Shown here in pieces: positions 13,540-26,770 of a stretch of 64,000 bases of DNA. Where the stretch lies: NCBI GenBank assembly GCA_028023455.1, contig JAQFVV010006245.1, positions 7,027,331-7,091,330 of the forward strand. Reading direction: 5' to 3'. The notes below the pieces were generated by a model, which saw nothing but the letters and a program-made list of their open reading frames with translations, was not told where the DNA came from and did no database searches. Both the position numbers and the translations under genes were made by a program. Positions within the stretch are counted from its first letter, which is position 1, and every line of letters begins with the position of its first letter. This DNA comes from Epiperipatus broadwayi. Its lineage: Eukaryota; Onychophora; Udeonychophora; Euonychophora; Peripatidae.

Positions 13540-15235
13540 AATAATACTTAATATAATCTCAATAGATACTCCAAATTACTTTCAACCAAGTTATTATGAT
13601 GTTAAGTTAGGATGATATGTAGATATATGGGTATGTGTATTCAATCTTATTTTATTATGAGAATAAAATAAATAATTTAAATAAAGTCTTTCTTAAAATA
13701 AAAAAAAATTAACAATATTTATTAACTTACAACAATTTAAATTTATCTTTATATATATATCAAAATTTATAATTATGAGTGCTTTACACACATTTCTATT
13801 ATAATAATAAAAAAAATTTAAATGATACTTTTCAAAAAATTATAATAGTACTAACTAACTAAATTTAAATTAAACAATATAAGTATAAATGAAGGCTTTT
13901 GCAATGTTGAATCCTTTTGAGGGAATTATAAGATCTCCCTGTCTATGTATGGTCCCAATCATTAAAAGAAAATACCTTTCATCCAAAAATAATAGTCATT
14001 TATACAGAAAAATAAATAAATAAATATTACTAAATTAATTGAATTAATAATAAACAAAAATTCTGTCTTGATATAAGTGAATGAATTTAATATGAAGAAC
14101 ATTAAAATCGTACCTTAATATTAAGTTTACTTATTACCCTAGTCAAGTCACTTTACAAGGAAAATCTAAATTTTATTAAATATAAAAATATTTAACTCAA
14201 TGATCTTTCCATTTTCTTTTCATCTAATGATTTTCTAAAATGGATTATTCTAATGTAAAGGAATTTAAAAAGCAAAGGAAATAAAATTAGATATTTATGG
14301 ATGTTAATACACAAAGATGATATGATGTATTAAAAGTTTATGGTATTGTCATATTCATTTTCATAATTTAAGTAGTAATGTTCATTAAGAATAAAGTTAT
14401 CTTATTTTCCAGTAATCAATCATCGATGAGGCAATCAGTATATTCCATTGTTCAAAAAAATTCCTCTAGCATGATGTTGGCATCTCTTTTTGTAAATCAT
14501 CTCACTATAAATTGAAGTTGGATATTGAATTATATAGATGAAGTATTTATATATTAGGCATTTCAGTAGGAATGAGTAATTAAAGTGCTTTGATTCTATG
14601 GCAAATTGTCTTTACCCATGATGCATTTTATATAACTTGAAATCTTTTTAAAGTAATTTTGTTTAGATATATCACTGTTTTAATGATATTTATCTTCCTT
14701 AAAATTCAAGTTTAGAAAGATCTCATTAAATATTTCTGTAAATATATTAAAGATAACTTCATTTTTGAAATTATTATTAATGATCTTAAAGAGTAATTTA
14801 TTTACTCTTTTCTTGAATAATATTAGAGTTCTCTCTTAATGAAGATTTTATAAACAAGGAAAATTTGTTCAAACTATTGATCTATCTTTTTAATATGTTC
14901 AGTATTTGAACACAGAAAAATAACTGTGTTGTGACTAGTTCATTTGTAAAAGATAGAATTAATTTGGAAATTATTTAATATAACTTTTATAGTAGAATTG
15001 ACTTCTGATAATTAGCATGTGTTAAATTGGTATTTCATTTCATGATTTTGTATTGAATTATTGTTAATTGCATCATAAATAATTGTATAATTGTGTTCTA
15101 ATTTTATTTCCATCACATTTAGTAGTTAAAATATGGCTTGATCTAAGGTTATCTCTATGTTTTGCATCTGATTAGTGATATTAGTCAACATAAATAATTA
15201 TTTTATATATATTTTCAAATAATTGAAAAAATAAT
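13540..15235. other. AT-rich stretch without recognised features
   Basis: No assignable coding, RNA or repeat structure was seen here. Confidence 0.45.
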
Positions 15236-15274
15236 TTTAATATTTGATTTCATTAACCTTTGTAGCAGATATTA

Positions 15275-15930
15275 CTTTATTGGCTGAGTGAGGTAAAAGT
15301 CTAAACTTTTAATTGGTCAAGTCACAAACTCAACTGTCAAAATAAATTCATCTTTTAATATTATATTCACTTTAGATTCGTTTGTAAAAAGTATATTAAT
15401 AATTTGTCAGGTTATGAAAATGAATGAAAGTTTTTTTAAAAATAAATTTTCATTTATAATTTAAAAATATTTGATAATGGTGGCAAATTTAAAACAAATA
15501 TTACTGACCAACCAAATAGCTTTGATGATGTCAGTGATTTCTTGGTAAATTTTATATTGCATGGATAAGTAAATAATTTTGCTAAAGTCTTAACTATTTT
15601 TCTAAAATAATTTTATTTTTAGTATATTTTATCAAAATAATTTTAAATATGTCAAAAAAAAAATATGTCAAAAATACTTTTAAAATGGTCTAAAACATTC
15701 ATTTATCACTTTTGAAATGAAAGAAAAGAAATCTTAGCTGATGAGCGGCATTGACAAGTGGCTTTCTTTGAACTTGATGGTTACAGCCAATCAAAATGAA
15801 AAATGCCCAGCCTTCTTCTTTTGTTAGACTTAGAATGTAAGTTGTATTGATTTTTTACTTGTAAAATAATTCAAGGGAGGTCAGCATCTTACGGAACTTT
15901 TTTTAATCTTTAAAAAGAGTGCAAAATCGT
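15275..15930 (+). mobile_element. Unclassified ~750 bp interspersed repeat, copy B
   Basis: Same family and orientation as 936-1690. The beginning (TTGGCTGAGTGAGG), the middle GTAAAAAGTATATTA block and the end around CATCTTACGGAAC correspond. The two copies differ by many substitutions and small indels, so they are old relative to each other. No ORF. No target duplication was identified for this copy. Confidence 0.65.
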
Positions 15931-16185
15931 TATTGTAACATTAAAAATAATAGAATTCAAGCAATTTGAAGCCACTTTGAGTCATCTCATAAGCATCAAC
16001 ACAAGGGTTAAAATAACTATGTTTGTTATTAAACTTTTATAGTCTAACATTTAAGTTATATATGTGTATATATGGATATTTTAATGTAGAAAGATAATGC
16101 ATTTACTATATATAAACTTACAATTATAATTTTAAGTTTATAGTTTAATATTGCACATACACAAGTATAATGGTTAGGGTGAATA

Positions 16186-16945
16186 ATGGATAATAGTGGA
16201 GTCTTCCATATCTGCCGTACAGGGTGCCACCAGGCTGTTGAAACCTGGAAAATTTATATAGTAGGTAGATACGTACTGTTAAGATCCAACTTTATTTTAT
16301 ATTATTACGACCATCAGCCCCAGTCACTAGCTTGTGGAGCAGCAGAGATAATTTTTATATTAAAAAAAAAAAGAAACCACTGCCAGTAATAACGCACACA
16401 AATATTTATTAAACAGATATAAAATTTAAAATTATTTTAGTCTAACTTTACTTTAGATTTTAATTTACAATTTAACTTTTTATTTTAGAAGTTCACACAG
16501 ATGAGTTTAATATTTTGTTAGAGTGTCGAGTATGGATAGACTACATAGATTGCATTTGAAAAGAAAATATTCTATCCCTTATTTAACCTTAGGTTAAAAG
16601 TTTGCAGTCAAACCAATGCCAATACATCTGATATATCGATGTATTCAATGCAGCATGAATATGACAGCACAATACCACACTGTCAGGAATGCACATCTGA
16701 ACAGCATGGTTATAGAGAAGAAATTCTCTCTCGACCACAAATGTTACATCTGTCTGGCAAGAAGAACAATAAAAAAACTTCATAGGAAGGGATTGCAGTC
16801 CTTCCTGCTGACTTACGATTCCATTCCATAGACAAAAAGGGGTGATCCATGGAGCAGGGAATACTGTCTGTCTGTGATGGTCAATAAGAAATAGGTTTAT
16901 TTCGCCCAAGTGCAGCATATAATGTGATCCTGCATGTAGCCGATC
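16186..16945. other. G+C-richer segment of unknown nature
   Basis: Base composition is visibly less AT-rich than the flanks, notably at 16186-16350 and 16600-16945. Open frames exist on both strands (the longest is 109 codons on minus, 16589-16918, with no recognised motif and overlapping a plus frame), so neither is trusted. The contrast suggests an inserted element such as LTR or UTR sequence. No terminal repeats or target duplication found. Confidence 0.4.
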
Positions 16946-17888
16946 TTCATACTACATTTACTAATTACACCAATATATCCAATCAATTAACCCAATTTAA
17001 CTATGAAACAAATAACCAAAGATTAACCCTCCCTTAATTAAACTAATACAACTTTACAAATCTATGGAGCCATTCATGCCCAACTTAAATTTAGCATGAT
17101 TTAATTAAAAGTTTAGCTTAACAGAAAAACAAACAAAAAATCAAAATAAATACTTAAAAGAACAGAAAAAATAAATTAATGGAAATGATTTAAAAAAAAT
17201 ACATTCAATAAAAATAATTATTAATAAGTAATTTAGTCAGATAGGAAATTCAATTTCTATTTAAATATTGAAAAGTTTAGAATTTAGAGTTCTTACTGTT
17301 TTCAAGTAGTGGGAAGTTTTAGAATTAATGTTCATTAGTCATATATATATATAGTTCTTATGATTTTAAAAAGTTCATCTTTAACAGTTGCTTGCCATTT
17401 GGGATCCAGTGTTAATTGTCCCGATGTCCTGGGGAGACCGGTATGCTGTTGGCCATTTTATTGATTCATCCGGAGGTCCTTTACTTTAGCTGGTATTTTA
17501 TTTCTGAGCCCTGATAGCCTGTAGTCCGCAATATAGGAAAATGATGTCATTTCCTTTTTTTTTTTAGAAAAACTGAAGGAATTGAAAGTGCATCTTTCAA
17601 TTCCTTCTCTTTCAATTCTCTCTGACTTAACACATATCACACCTCTCTCTATCAAATCTCTTTCTTTCCAATAATTTATTTCTAAACTTTTCCTTTTATA
17701 TTATTTCGGATCAAGTGGACATTACATCATTATGATGATGATCTTTTCATTGAGGTCCATTTTCCGAGAGATTTTTTTTATTGACCATTCTGTTCTCATT
17801 GTTTTTTCTCTCCTATCTGACCTTTAATTATACATTTTGGGATGCTCAAGAGCTAGTTTACTTTAACTGAGTAAAAATAAGGTTGTTG

Positions 17889-19091
17889 TCGATGAGCAAC
17901 CATATCCCACTGGATGGCACAGTTATCACACTAAAACTATAAAATATGATCATTCACAGGGCGTTAATTATAATCATTTTGATGTGTTTTTTGTAATGTG
18001 AAAATAAAAACAAAAGAAAATCGTCTTTTTTAAATATTATTTAATTTTAAATATTATTTTTTATTAATGTATACAAATTAAATGATAATAATAAATGTAA
18101 AATAAAATAAACAAATTACAATTTGATTCGTCTTTTTTAGTTTTCTTTTTATTAGAAAAATCAATTTTCTATCGGAGATTTTTTTACTGGGGTTACGGCT
18201 TTTTTTTTTGTTGTTTACCACTATTTTTTATTTCAAATAGAATGACAACTAAAAGTAAAAGTTGTTACGGTTAGGTTTAGGGTTAGTTTTAGGGTTAGTT
18301 TAGGGTTAGCTTTAGGGTTAGTTTTAGGGTTAGGTTTACGGTTAAAATAAAAAATATCAAAATCGTATTTTTGTAAATATTTTTTTTACTAACATCTATA
18401 AAATAAATGTTAACAATAAATGTAAACTATATTCAACAAAGTATAACACTAGTCAGAGAAAAGAAAGAAACTAAAACTTTTTCAAACAACGGCAAATATA
18501 TATATAAAATGTTTATAATATATGCTTTTTATGACATTTAAAAAAACAGTGTACAATTGTACTTTTCTTACTGGATATTTTTGTGTTAACGCTCTTTTTT
18601 ATTTCAAAAATATGCACTCGGTACAATCTTAAAATGTCTCATGGAATGTTATGAACAGTACATTACTTGACTCATTACCTAATTCAAAATAACTTTATAC
18701 ATATATCTCATCAACATTTACTACTTAAAACTTCAATACACTACAGTGTAAAAAGTCTGTTAATTATTACTTTACAAAATCTGAACATTTCAATACTTTA
18801 AAATAAAAAAAAATCCAATGAAAATAACATTTCCATCCAATTCAAAAAAACACACCCTCTCCCCAAGCCGTAATCATTTTATAAACTATGCGAAATTCGG
18901 AAAATGTATTTGCTGTGTAAACATACATGCTGTACTGTGACGCAACATAGCAGCCTGCATTCTGTAGTACAACAACAAAAGTTGTATTATTGTAAAACGT
19001 GTGTTCGAATGTGTCGGCCGCAGAAACGGCATTTGTATGTGTTTTAGCACGAAAACAGCGCCATCCAGTGGAATATGGTGGATCATCGATG
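17889..19091. mobile_element. Non-autonomous TIR transposon, ~1.2 kb
   Basis: The ends 17889-17937 and 19041-19091 are imperfect inverted repeats of about 50 bp sharing TCGATGA, ACCATAT, CCACTGGATGGC and CTAAAAC. The interior has no transposase frame. It contains a TTAGGG-like array (18265-18344) and, near the right end, a relatively CpG-rich block (about 18870-19040). No clear target duplication was found, so the superfamily is not assigned. It is probably a deletion derivative of an autonomous DNA transposon elsewhere in the genome. Confidence 0.75.
18265..18344 (+). repeat. TTAGGG-like interstitial telomere-type array
   Basis: About seven TTAGGG-containing units of variable spacing (TTTAGGGTTAG with extra T or GC, flanked by GGTTAGG and TTACGG variants). 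The spacing is irregular, mostly 10-12 nt rather than 6 nt, so it is a telomere-like minisatellite rather than a clean telomere tract. It sits inside the TIR element. Confidence 0.85.
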
Positions 19092-20104
19092 ACTCATTTT
19101 CATTTTACACAATAGCATTAATTAAATTATATACATTTTTAAAGATATATTTTTATCTTTAAATTTTTTAAGTTCTTTTTTCTGAAAATTTAGTTTTAAA
19201 ATACATTTTTTTTCTTTAATAAAGTTTTCTTTTAATAATTTTTCATCTGTGTGATTTTATATATATATATGAGTTTAGATGATTTTTAAATTTCAATTTT
19301 TAATTCTTAAAAAAAAAGTTTTTATCTGTGAACTTTTATTTTTAATTTTATTTATTAGAATGTAACGGCATATGTGTGCCTGTTACACAAGTGAGTATAA
19401 TATTGTAAGTTACCCTTACAATACAGTAGTACATCATTTGTTTATAATGAATCTTAGTTTATTTTATATTGGTTTTCTTTCACAGTGAGAAGTTTAAAGC
19501 AAAGTTATTAATTAGCAATTAATTCTGTATAATATATAGGTGTATCTGTATTTGTTAAATATAATTTTTATTGGATAGAATTAGGAATTTGGAAAAGTCA
19601 TGTATTTGTGAATGAGCTCTGCAAAAGACACATTAAAAGGATCAGCTCATGGTAAATTTAAATGATACCATATATAATAAATTTGAGTTTTTGTAATATA
19701 TGAGTAATATGACATTGGGTGAAAAATTTATTATAAAATATTACATTTTAAAAATGGTAATATTGCAGCTAGTGTATCATTACTTAAATTTAGATGTGTA
19801 AATTGTGTAAAAATGTCTTGGGGAAATTACATATCAGTATATGATTTATCATCAAAAAAAGAAGACTCCACTGTGTGATTCTCTTCTTAAAAATGAACCA
19901 ATCTATATATTTTTGTATAAACAATAACAATTATAAATACAACAGCTAATGGTATTTTTTTACATTGAAATGCTCTGTTAGTGGTATTTATTTAGTGATA
20001 TGTAGATTTTTAAAGATTATTATGTATAAATGTCAATATTATTTGATCTAAACTATTATGAACCCTCAACATATATGGATAATGTATTTTAGTTTGTAAT
20101 TTAA

Positions 20105-20960
20105 ACTTTTTACAATCGTTTTACCAAAAAATATTTTATGAATTAAAATGGATGTCAAAAGAATAAAAATACATGAAGTTTATTTAAGTCAGCTAGATTT
20201 TGTGGATGATGAAATTGTCTTTGAAAGTAATGCTTTAGAGCTTTAGGAAGAATTGCAAGAGTTATAAGATTAAAGTAAGAAAATAGGATTAAAGATAAAT
20301 GTTAAAAAAATTAAAGTAATGATCAGTGGATTTTTTCAAAAGAAAAATCAAGATTGATAGTTGTAAATTAAAGGTAATAACTTCAAATATCTTGGTCTGA
20401 TTGTTAATATATATGGAGACATAATGGATGGAGTTATATATAGAATTGAACTTGGATAGAATTCTTTTGGTAAAAATAATTTAATATTAAAAAAGTATAT
20501 GCCTGTGAGTTTAAAAAAAAGTTCTAAATAAATGTTTTTTACCAGTTTTTATTTATGGATCTGAGACTTGGATACTTAATAAAAGAGCAATAGAGAGATT
20601 TCAAACCATACAATGAAGTTTGAAAAGATGTATATTAGAAGTAACAAAAAGAGTTTGAAAATAAAATAGATGGGTGAGATAACAAACAGATATTACTAGC
20701 ATAATTAAAACAGTTAAGAGATTGGAATGGAACTTGGCTAGAGTGATTTCTAGAAGAGATGATAAGAGATTCTCTACAGAAGTCAAACTGGATTCTAAGA
20801 GATTTAAAAGACCTAGATGAAAACCATATGGGAGATGAATTGATTAAATAAAACAGTTTGTTGGAGTGATATGGAAAAGAGAGACTACAAAAAAGTGGAT
20901 TAAATTTGCAGTGAGATTAATACAACTATGCATTAATACTCATTGAAGATAAATAAAAAT
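20105..20960 (+). pseudogene. RTE-type LINE reverse transcriptase, 3' fragment
   Basis: A plus-strand remnant covering the end of the RT domain and the C-terminal region. The catalytic box reads DFVDDEIVF where the family has FADD, followed by homology to the segment with SETW and LNKRAI (about 20560-20595) and the terminal WILRDLKDLDE-like stretch (20790-20820). Stops and frameshifts throughout. It is similar to the copy at 24.7-26.3 kb and to the minus-strand copy next to it. It lacks the endonuclease and most of the fingers and palm. Intact proteins act in target-primed reverse transcription; this one is dead. Confidence 0.75.
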
Positions 20961-21384
20961 AAATTACCTTAAAAAATTCAGACATGTTTTAGTAATAGAA
21001 CAGATATTACAACATTCTTGACATTTTAAAAAGTGGTTTATGTAATTCCAGAATTTTCTTTATATATTAGTAAGATATAACATATTTATTACTAAAGTTG
21101 GAATTTTTCAAGGTTTTCTTTCATATACTTATTGCATGTGAACTTGTGTAATTGCTATTTTCTCTGACATCTCATCAAGGGTTTTCAAAATTAAAAGTTC
21201 AAAAAATAATAATTAAATAATTAAAAAATTATAGTATATAATTTTGAATCTTAATAAATGGTAAATAATTAAAACAGTAAATAGTTGTTTAATTATTTCA
21301 AAACTACTTTTAATTTCATTTAAAAATAGTTATAATAATTCATAAAATTATAGATTCCCAAGAAAAGATGTATATCTAATTATC

Positions 21385-24165
21385 ATCATTATTTTCAACC
21401 ATTATGATAGAATGAAGATCTCTCCAAGTTTAATCCATCTTCTCCAATCTCTAGACTCTCTTCTCTAAACACCCATTATACTTCTTTATTTCATTCACCC
21501 ATCTGACATATGGTCACTTTCTACATCTTTTACAATCTCTTGCAATCCAATTTAAAATATCAATTGTCATCTATTACCATCTCTTCTAGCAATATGTCCA
21601 GTCTAACTCCACTTCAATCTTTTAATTCTGTAAAAGATGTCAGTAACACCTGTTTGTTCTCTCATCTATGTATTTCATTTTTTTATCACTACTTATTATT
21701 CCTAACATATATTTCTTGATACTTCTTTGAATAATCTGAAATCTCTGTATTGCTCTTCTGTTAAGTGTCCAAACCTTAGATCCATAAGTAAAAACTGGTA
21801 GTTCACATTTACTAAAAATCTTCCTTTACGAACACATAAACATATTAGCTTTTAATATTAAGTTATTTTTATCAAAGAGACTATAACCAAGTTTAATTCA
21901 ATGATTAATTTCATCCATTCCATTTCTATGTGCAAAAGTAATGCGACTATGGTATTTGTAGTTGTTAACTTCTTCTAACTCATCATTATCAATCTTTATT
22001 TCCATCTGATAACTTCCCCAACATTTCCTAAAGCTATAAAGCATTATTTGCAAAAACAACTACATTATCTGCAAAATGTAAATAAGTTAAATAATCTTTA
22101 TTTACTTTTACTCTCTTAGCTTTTCATTTTAATCCACAAAATATTTTTTGCAAAACTGCTGTAAAAAGTTTTGGAGGTATGGAGTCACTCTTTCATTTAC
22201 CTTCTCAAAGTTAATCTTATTAGTATCATTATGTAATCTAATTGTTGTGTTACATTTTTATAAATATTCTTCAACATATGACAATATTCTTGTTCTATTT
22301 CTTGATGATTCAATGCTTTATTCACTAGAGAAATGCTTATAGAATCAAATGTCATTTAATAATCTACAAATCCAAAGCATAATGGCAACTCATATTCAAT
22401 GACACATTTTTATAACTTCTTTCAATACTTGGATATGATCTATTGTATTGAAAACATTTTAAAATTCATCTTGTTTTTTGACTGATTAAAGTTCAAAGTT
22501 TGTTGTAGATGAGTTGTAATTGTTTTGGTAAAATTTTTGTATAGAACTGATAAAAGATTAATAGGTCTGTAATTTCTAATTGCTTTTCTATCATCTTTTT
22601 AAATATTAATATTAATACTGCATTCTACCATTCATCTGGTATATCATTATCATTTAGACATTTTGTATGTAACTTTGCCAAAAAAAATTCTATTTCTTCA
22701 CCTGCTTTTTTTATGATATTGATTATAATACCATCATTACCCAGAGCTTTCCCCTTCTTCATAAATTGTACATTTCACTTTTTTATTTAAAATCCTACAA
22801 AATTCAGAAGATATAGTAATTTTAGGTGGTATTTTTTCTTGTTTTTTATTACACATTTTATAATGTCATTTCTCTTTTTATTAATAGTTCTACCCTTTTT
22901 TCTTAATGCAAAAATAAGTTTCATACTAAGACCAAGATATTGCTTTGCACTCTTGAGGTGTTTATTCTCTTTTATAACTTTCCTTGGTTGTTCACAATTA
23001 TACTTTCTTATATCATTATCAACTCTTTTTCACACTATTTTATGAAATTTGAAATATTCAATTCTTTGTAATGCATCATTTTTATGTATTTTCATATTTC
23101 CTATTTTTCTTCAAAAATTTTCTTGCTGCAATAGAAATTTTACTGGTCAATTGCTGTTTTTTTTTGTACCAGCCATCTTTGTTGCAGTTTTTAAAAGTAT
23201 ATCAGTTATGTTCATATTGATTTCATTCAAATCTAAATCATGCTCAAAATCTCTTAATATTTGAAAATGATTTGCAAGTTTTAATTTAATTTCATAGGAA
23301 TGATTCTGAAGATTAGGAATAACAATTGAGCATATTGTTTTTCATAATAATTTTTGTCTTTCTAGTTTTGCATTAGCATATATCTTACACATCTCATTAA
23401 TCGATGGTCACTTTTTAAAAAATATAATTTTTGTTAATCAAAATATAATCCAGTTCTGCTGAACCTTCATTTGGATGCTTCCATGTTCATTTCCATTTAA
23501 CATTTTTTTCAAAAAAGAATTCATAATATAAAGTTTTTTTTCTTCTGAAAACTCCACAAGTCTATATCCTGTCTCATTTCTATCACCACAACCAAAGTTA
23601 CTTACAGTATTTAGATCTTTCAATTATTTATCAATTCTAGCATTAAAGTCTCCCATAACAATTTTAAAATGTTGTTTCATCTGGTCAAAAGTGTTTTGTA
23701 CATCCATATAACAATCCTCTATTTTGACATCACAATAAGTATTTGTTGGGATATAAACGTAATTCGTCTGTATTTTATATATTCTATTAAGTTGAATAAC
23801 TAATCTTGCCACTCTGTCTGCTATATCATCAATCTCCACAATGTTGTTCTTCCACTTCTTATATTTATAATAAATCCTACTCCATTTGTACATTCAATAT
23901 TTGCCTTTGTAGTACATGTCCACTTTTTAAATCAATTATCTCCTCACTTTTTTTTTCTAAGTTCACAAAGTCCAATAATATCTCATTTAATATTAGATAG
24001 TTTTTCAAATTCTTGCAATTTTTCTTCATTTGAAAATGAAGTGCAGTTCATCAAATGACAGCTAGAACCCTCTATCTTGTGCCAACAACTGCTGCTTTGG
24101 CTGGAAACTTTACAGTCTTCTGGGAATAAGGATCATGATTTATTTTTGTCTGCCATGATTGTAAA
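21385..24165 (-). pseudogene. RTE-type LINE, nearly full-length but decayed
   Basis: Read on the minus strand, this holds the pieces of an RTE-like protein in the right order. Near 24.1 kb is the typical 5' region. At about 23.9-23.6 kb is an AP-like endonuclease ending in MGDFNARI (the catalytic Asp/Asn motif of the EEP fold). The RT palm follows, with HFADNVVVF at about 22.06 kb (FADD changed to FADN), and the C-terminal region with TYGSKVWTLN lies near 21.78 kb. The tail at about 21.4 kb resembles that of the plus copy (GGAGAGATCTTCA, then GATGATGA). Many stops and frameshifts break it. Length and order fit a complete single-ORF RTE of about 2.8 kb; exact ends are approximate. Confidence 0.8.
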
Positions 24166-24699
24166 TATGTATTAGAAAAAAATTCATTCACATATATATT
24201 CAGTCATTCTGCCTTCAATGAAACTCGGCTGATATTTCAGTTAAAAATATCAAGCAACTGAAAAAAAAAAAGAATATAGTATTTTTTGATTTTTAAACTC
24301 ATCATGGTGGATAATGTAGTTGGTGAGCAGCACAACCATGTTAGTATACTACATGAATAATCACACAGTAAATAACAGTTTCACTGACAAGAACATATGG
24401 AGTGGACATTAAGAAATTTGTCCTGCTTGATTCCTTTAAGGTCTCCAAGGAAATCAAAGGATCTCCTTTCATTTAACAACAAATTCCTTTCTGCAACTAC
24501 ATCTAATACTGATTAAATTTTTTTGTAGAGATGGTGGCTTAAATATGTCTCATAAGAACAACTATAGTTATTGTATGAGAGATGATAATCTGTTAAAAAA
24601 TTATTTTAATTTCCAATTTATATTGGTTTATATAATTAAGACTAAGAATTTAGATTTACAGAAATGTACAACCATAAATTTTAAATGAAAAAGTGAGTC

Positions 24700-26262
24700 A
24701 TGCAATTAAATTTATGAAGAAAATGAAAGCTCCAAGTAATGTTGAATTATAAATGATGTATTAAAAGAAGCAGGTGAAGAAATAGATTTTTTTTGCAAAG
24801 TTATATACCAAATGTCTAAATAATAAAGATGTACTGATGATTGGACAAATGCAGTATTAATATTAATATTTAAAAAATGTGATAGAGAAGATATTAAAAA
24901 TTACAGACCTATTAGACTTTTATCAGTTTTATATAAAATTTTTGCCAAGATAATTAGAACTTGTTTACAGAGAACATTGGATTTCAACCAGCCAAAAAAG
25001 CAAGCTGGATTTAAAAATAGTTTTAGTATAGTAGATCATATCCAAGTATTAAGAGAAGTTATAGAAAGAACAAATTAATGAGTTGCCATTATGCTTTGGA
25101 TTTGTAGATTATGAAAAGGCATTTGATCCTATAAACATTTCTTCGATGATTAATGCATTGGATCATCAAGATATAGATCCAGGATAATCATATTTTAAAG
25201 AATATTTATAAAAATGCAACAGCAATTATATTACACAATGATGCTAGGAAGTTTAACATTGAGAAGTGTATAAGATAGGGTGATTCCCTATCTCCAAAAT
25301 TTTTTACAGCAGTGCTTCAAAAAGTATTTTGTGGATTAAAATCAAAAGCTTAAAGGAATAAAAGTAAATGGAGATTATTTAAGTCATTTAGATTTTGCAG
25401 ATGATGTAGTTGTTTTTGAAAATAATGCTTCAGAGCTTCAGAAAATGTTGCAGGAGTTATCAGAAGAAAGTAAAAAAGTAGGACTAAAGGTAAGTGTTAA
25501 AAAGGCTAAAATAATGCTCAATGGATTTTCTCAAAAGATGAAAATAAAGACTGATTTCCATAATCTAGAAGAAGTTAACAATTACAAATACTTTGGTGTG
25601 ATTATTACTAATTAAACTTGTTTGGAGTGCTTTTGGTAGAAATAGTTTAATATTAAAAGGAAATACGCCTATATGTTTGAAAAGGAAGGTTTTTAATAAA
25701 TGTCTTTACCAGTTCTTACTTATGAATCTGAGACTTGGACACTTAATAAAAGAGCAATACAGAGACTTCATATCACTCAAAGAAGTATGGAAAAATGCAT
25801 GCTAGGAGTAACAAGAAGAGATTGAAAATGCAATACATGAGTAGGAGAGCAAACAGGTATTACTGACAATAATAAAAGAATTAAAAGACTAAAGTGGAGT
25901 TGGGCTGAATATATTGCTAGAAGAGACAATAATAGATGGACAATTAAAATCTTAAACAGGATTGCAAGAGATTATAAAAGACTCAAAAATAGACCAGACG
26001 TGAGATGGCTGAATGAAATTAAAAAAATGTGCAGAAGTGATGTGGAGAAGATAGGCTAAAGATCAGAGAACATAGACTTAACATGGGGAGATCTTCAGCC
26101 TGCAGTGGATTTATAATGGTTGATGATGATGAACTAACAAAATTTTATATAGTAATGATGTGGAGAAAATCAGAGAATATAGATTTAACATGGGGAAACC
26201 TTCATCCTGCAATGGATTAATAATGGTTGACGATGATGAAGTAACAAAATTATATATAGTAC
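24700..26262 (+). pseudogene. RTE-type LINE, 5'-truncated, with duplicated 3' tail
   Basis: The best preserved RTE RT in the window, though it still has stops and frameshifts. In order it shows a KAPS-N segment (24728), KNYRPIRLLSVLYKIF (24896), KQAGFKNSFS (25000), GFVDYEKAFD (motif A, 25098), LDFADDVVVF (motif C, intact FADD, 25390), then VNNYKYFGVI and SETWTLNKRAI. The endonuclease is missing, as expected of 5' truncation during target-primed reverse transcription. The end is unusual: the final segment (GTGGAGAA, then ATGGGGA, then AATGGTTGATGATGATGAA) occurs twice in tandem, at about 26040-26145 and 26158-26262. Confidence 0.85.
26040..26262 (+). repeat. Tandem duplication of RTE 3' tail (~113 bp unit)
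   Basis: Two direct copies of the RTE terminus: GATGTGGAGAA through GATGATGATGAA and ACAAAATT(T)TATATAGTA. The first ends near 26153 and the second near 26262. Multiple tail units are plausible products of slippage or template reuse during RTE insertion. Confidence 0.8.
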
Positions 26263-26770
26263 AATATAACTTAATTTTTAAGTTATAAACTGAACTAAAA
26301 TTCAACTTAATCTTATGAACATTAGAAGTGCATTACTTTTTTTATAGTATTAACATGTTATGTCTTCATGTACTCATGAACGGATTCTAATCTGATTGAA
26401 ATTTGATTTTGTTTTTAAGCAAGCTAAGAATTTTTTTTTTTTACGTATTCAGCTCATCGATAATTCATCTAGCCATCTGACTACAGATTGTTGAAGGGAT
26501 AAAAGAAAAAAAAAATCCTATCTGACATTTGACTAACTTGAATTGTTTTGTTTAGAGAATTTCTGGAGAAAATTTTACCATTTAGAGAATATGTGCAGAT
26601 TATTTTACTATTTGTAAAGATTTTATTTTGAGAGAGAAAAATCAAAAAAATATTTTTACTACTGGGATAAGCATTGCAATTAGAAATCTTAGATTTTTAA
26701 AGTCACAATCATTTGATTAAAAATGGGATTTCGTAACTCAAGAATTAAATATATTTAAATATAATGATGT

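Noticed and set aside
15738-15790. CTGATGAG as another hammerhead
   Set aside because: No GAAA box or stem II at the needed distance.
16589-16918. 109-codon minus frame as a gene
   Set aside because: Overlaps a plus-strand frame, matches no family, and lies in an island of uncertain origin. Kept only as part of that island.
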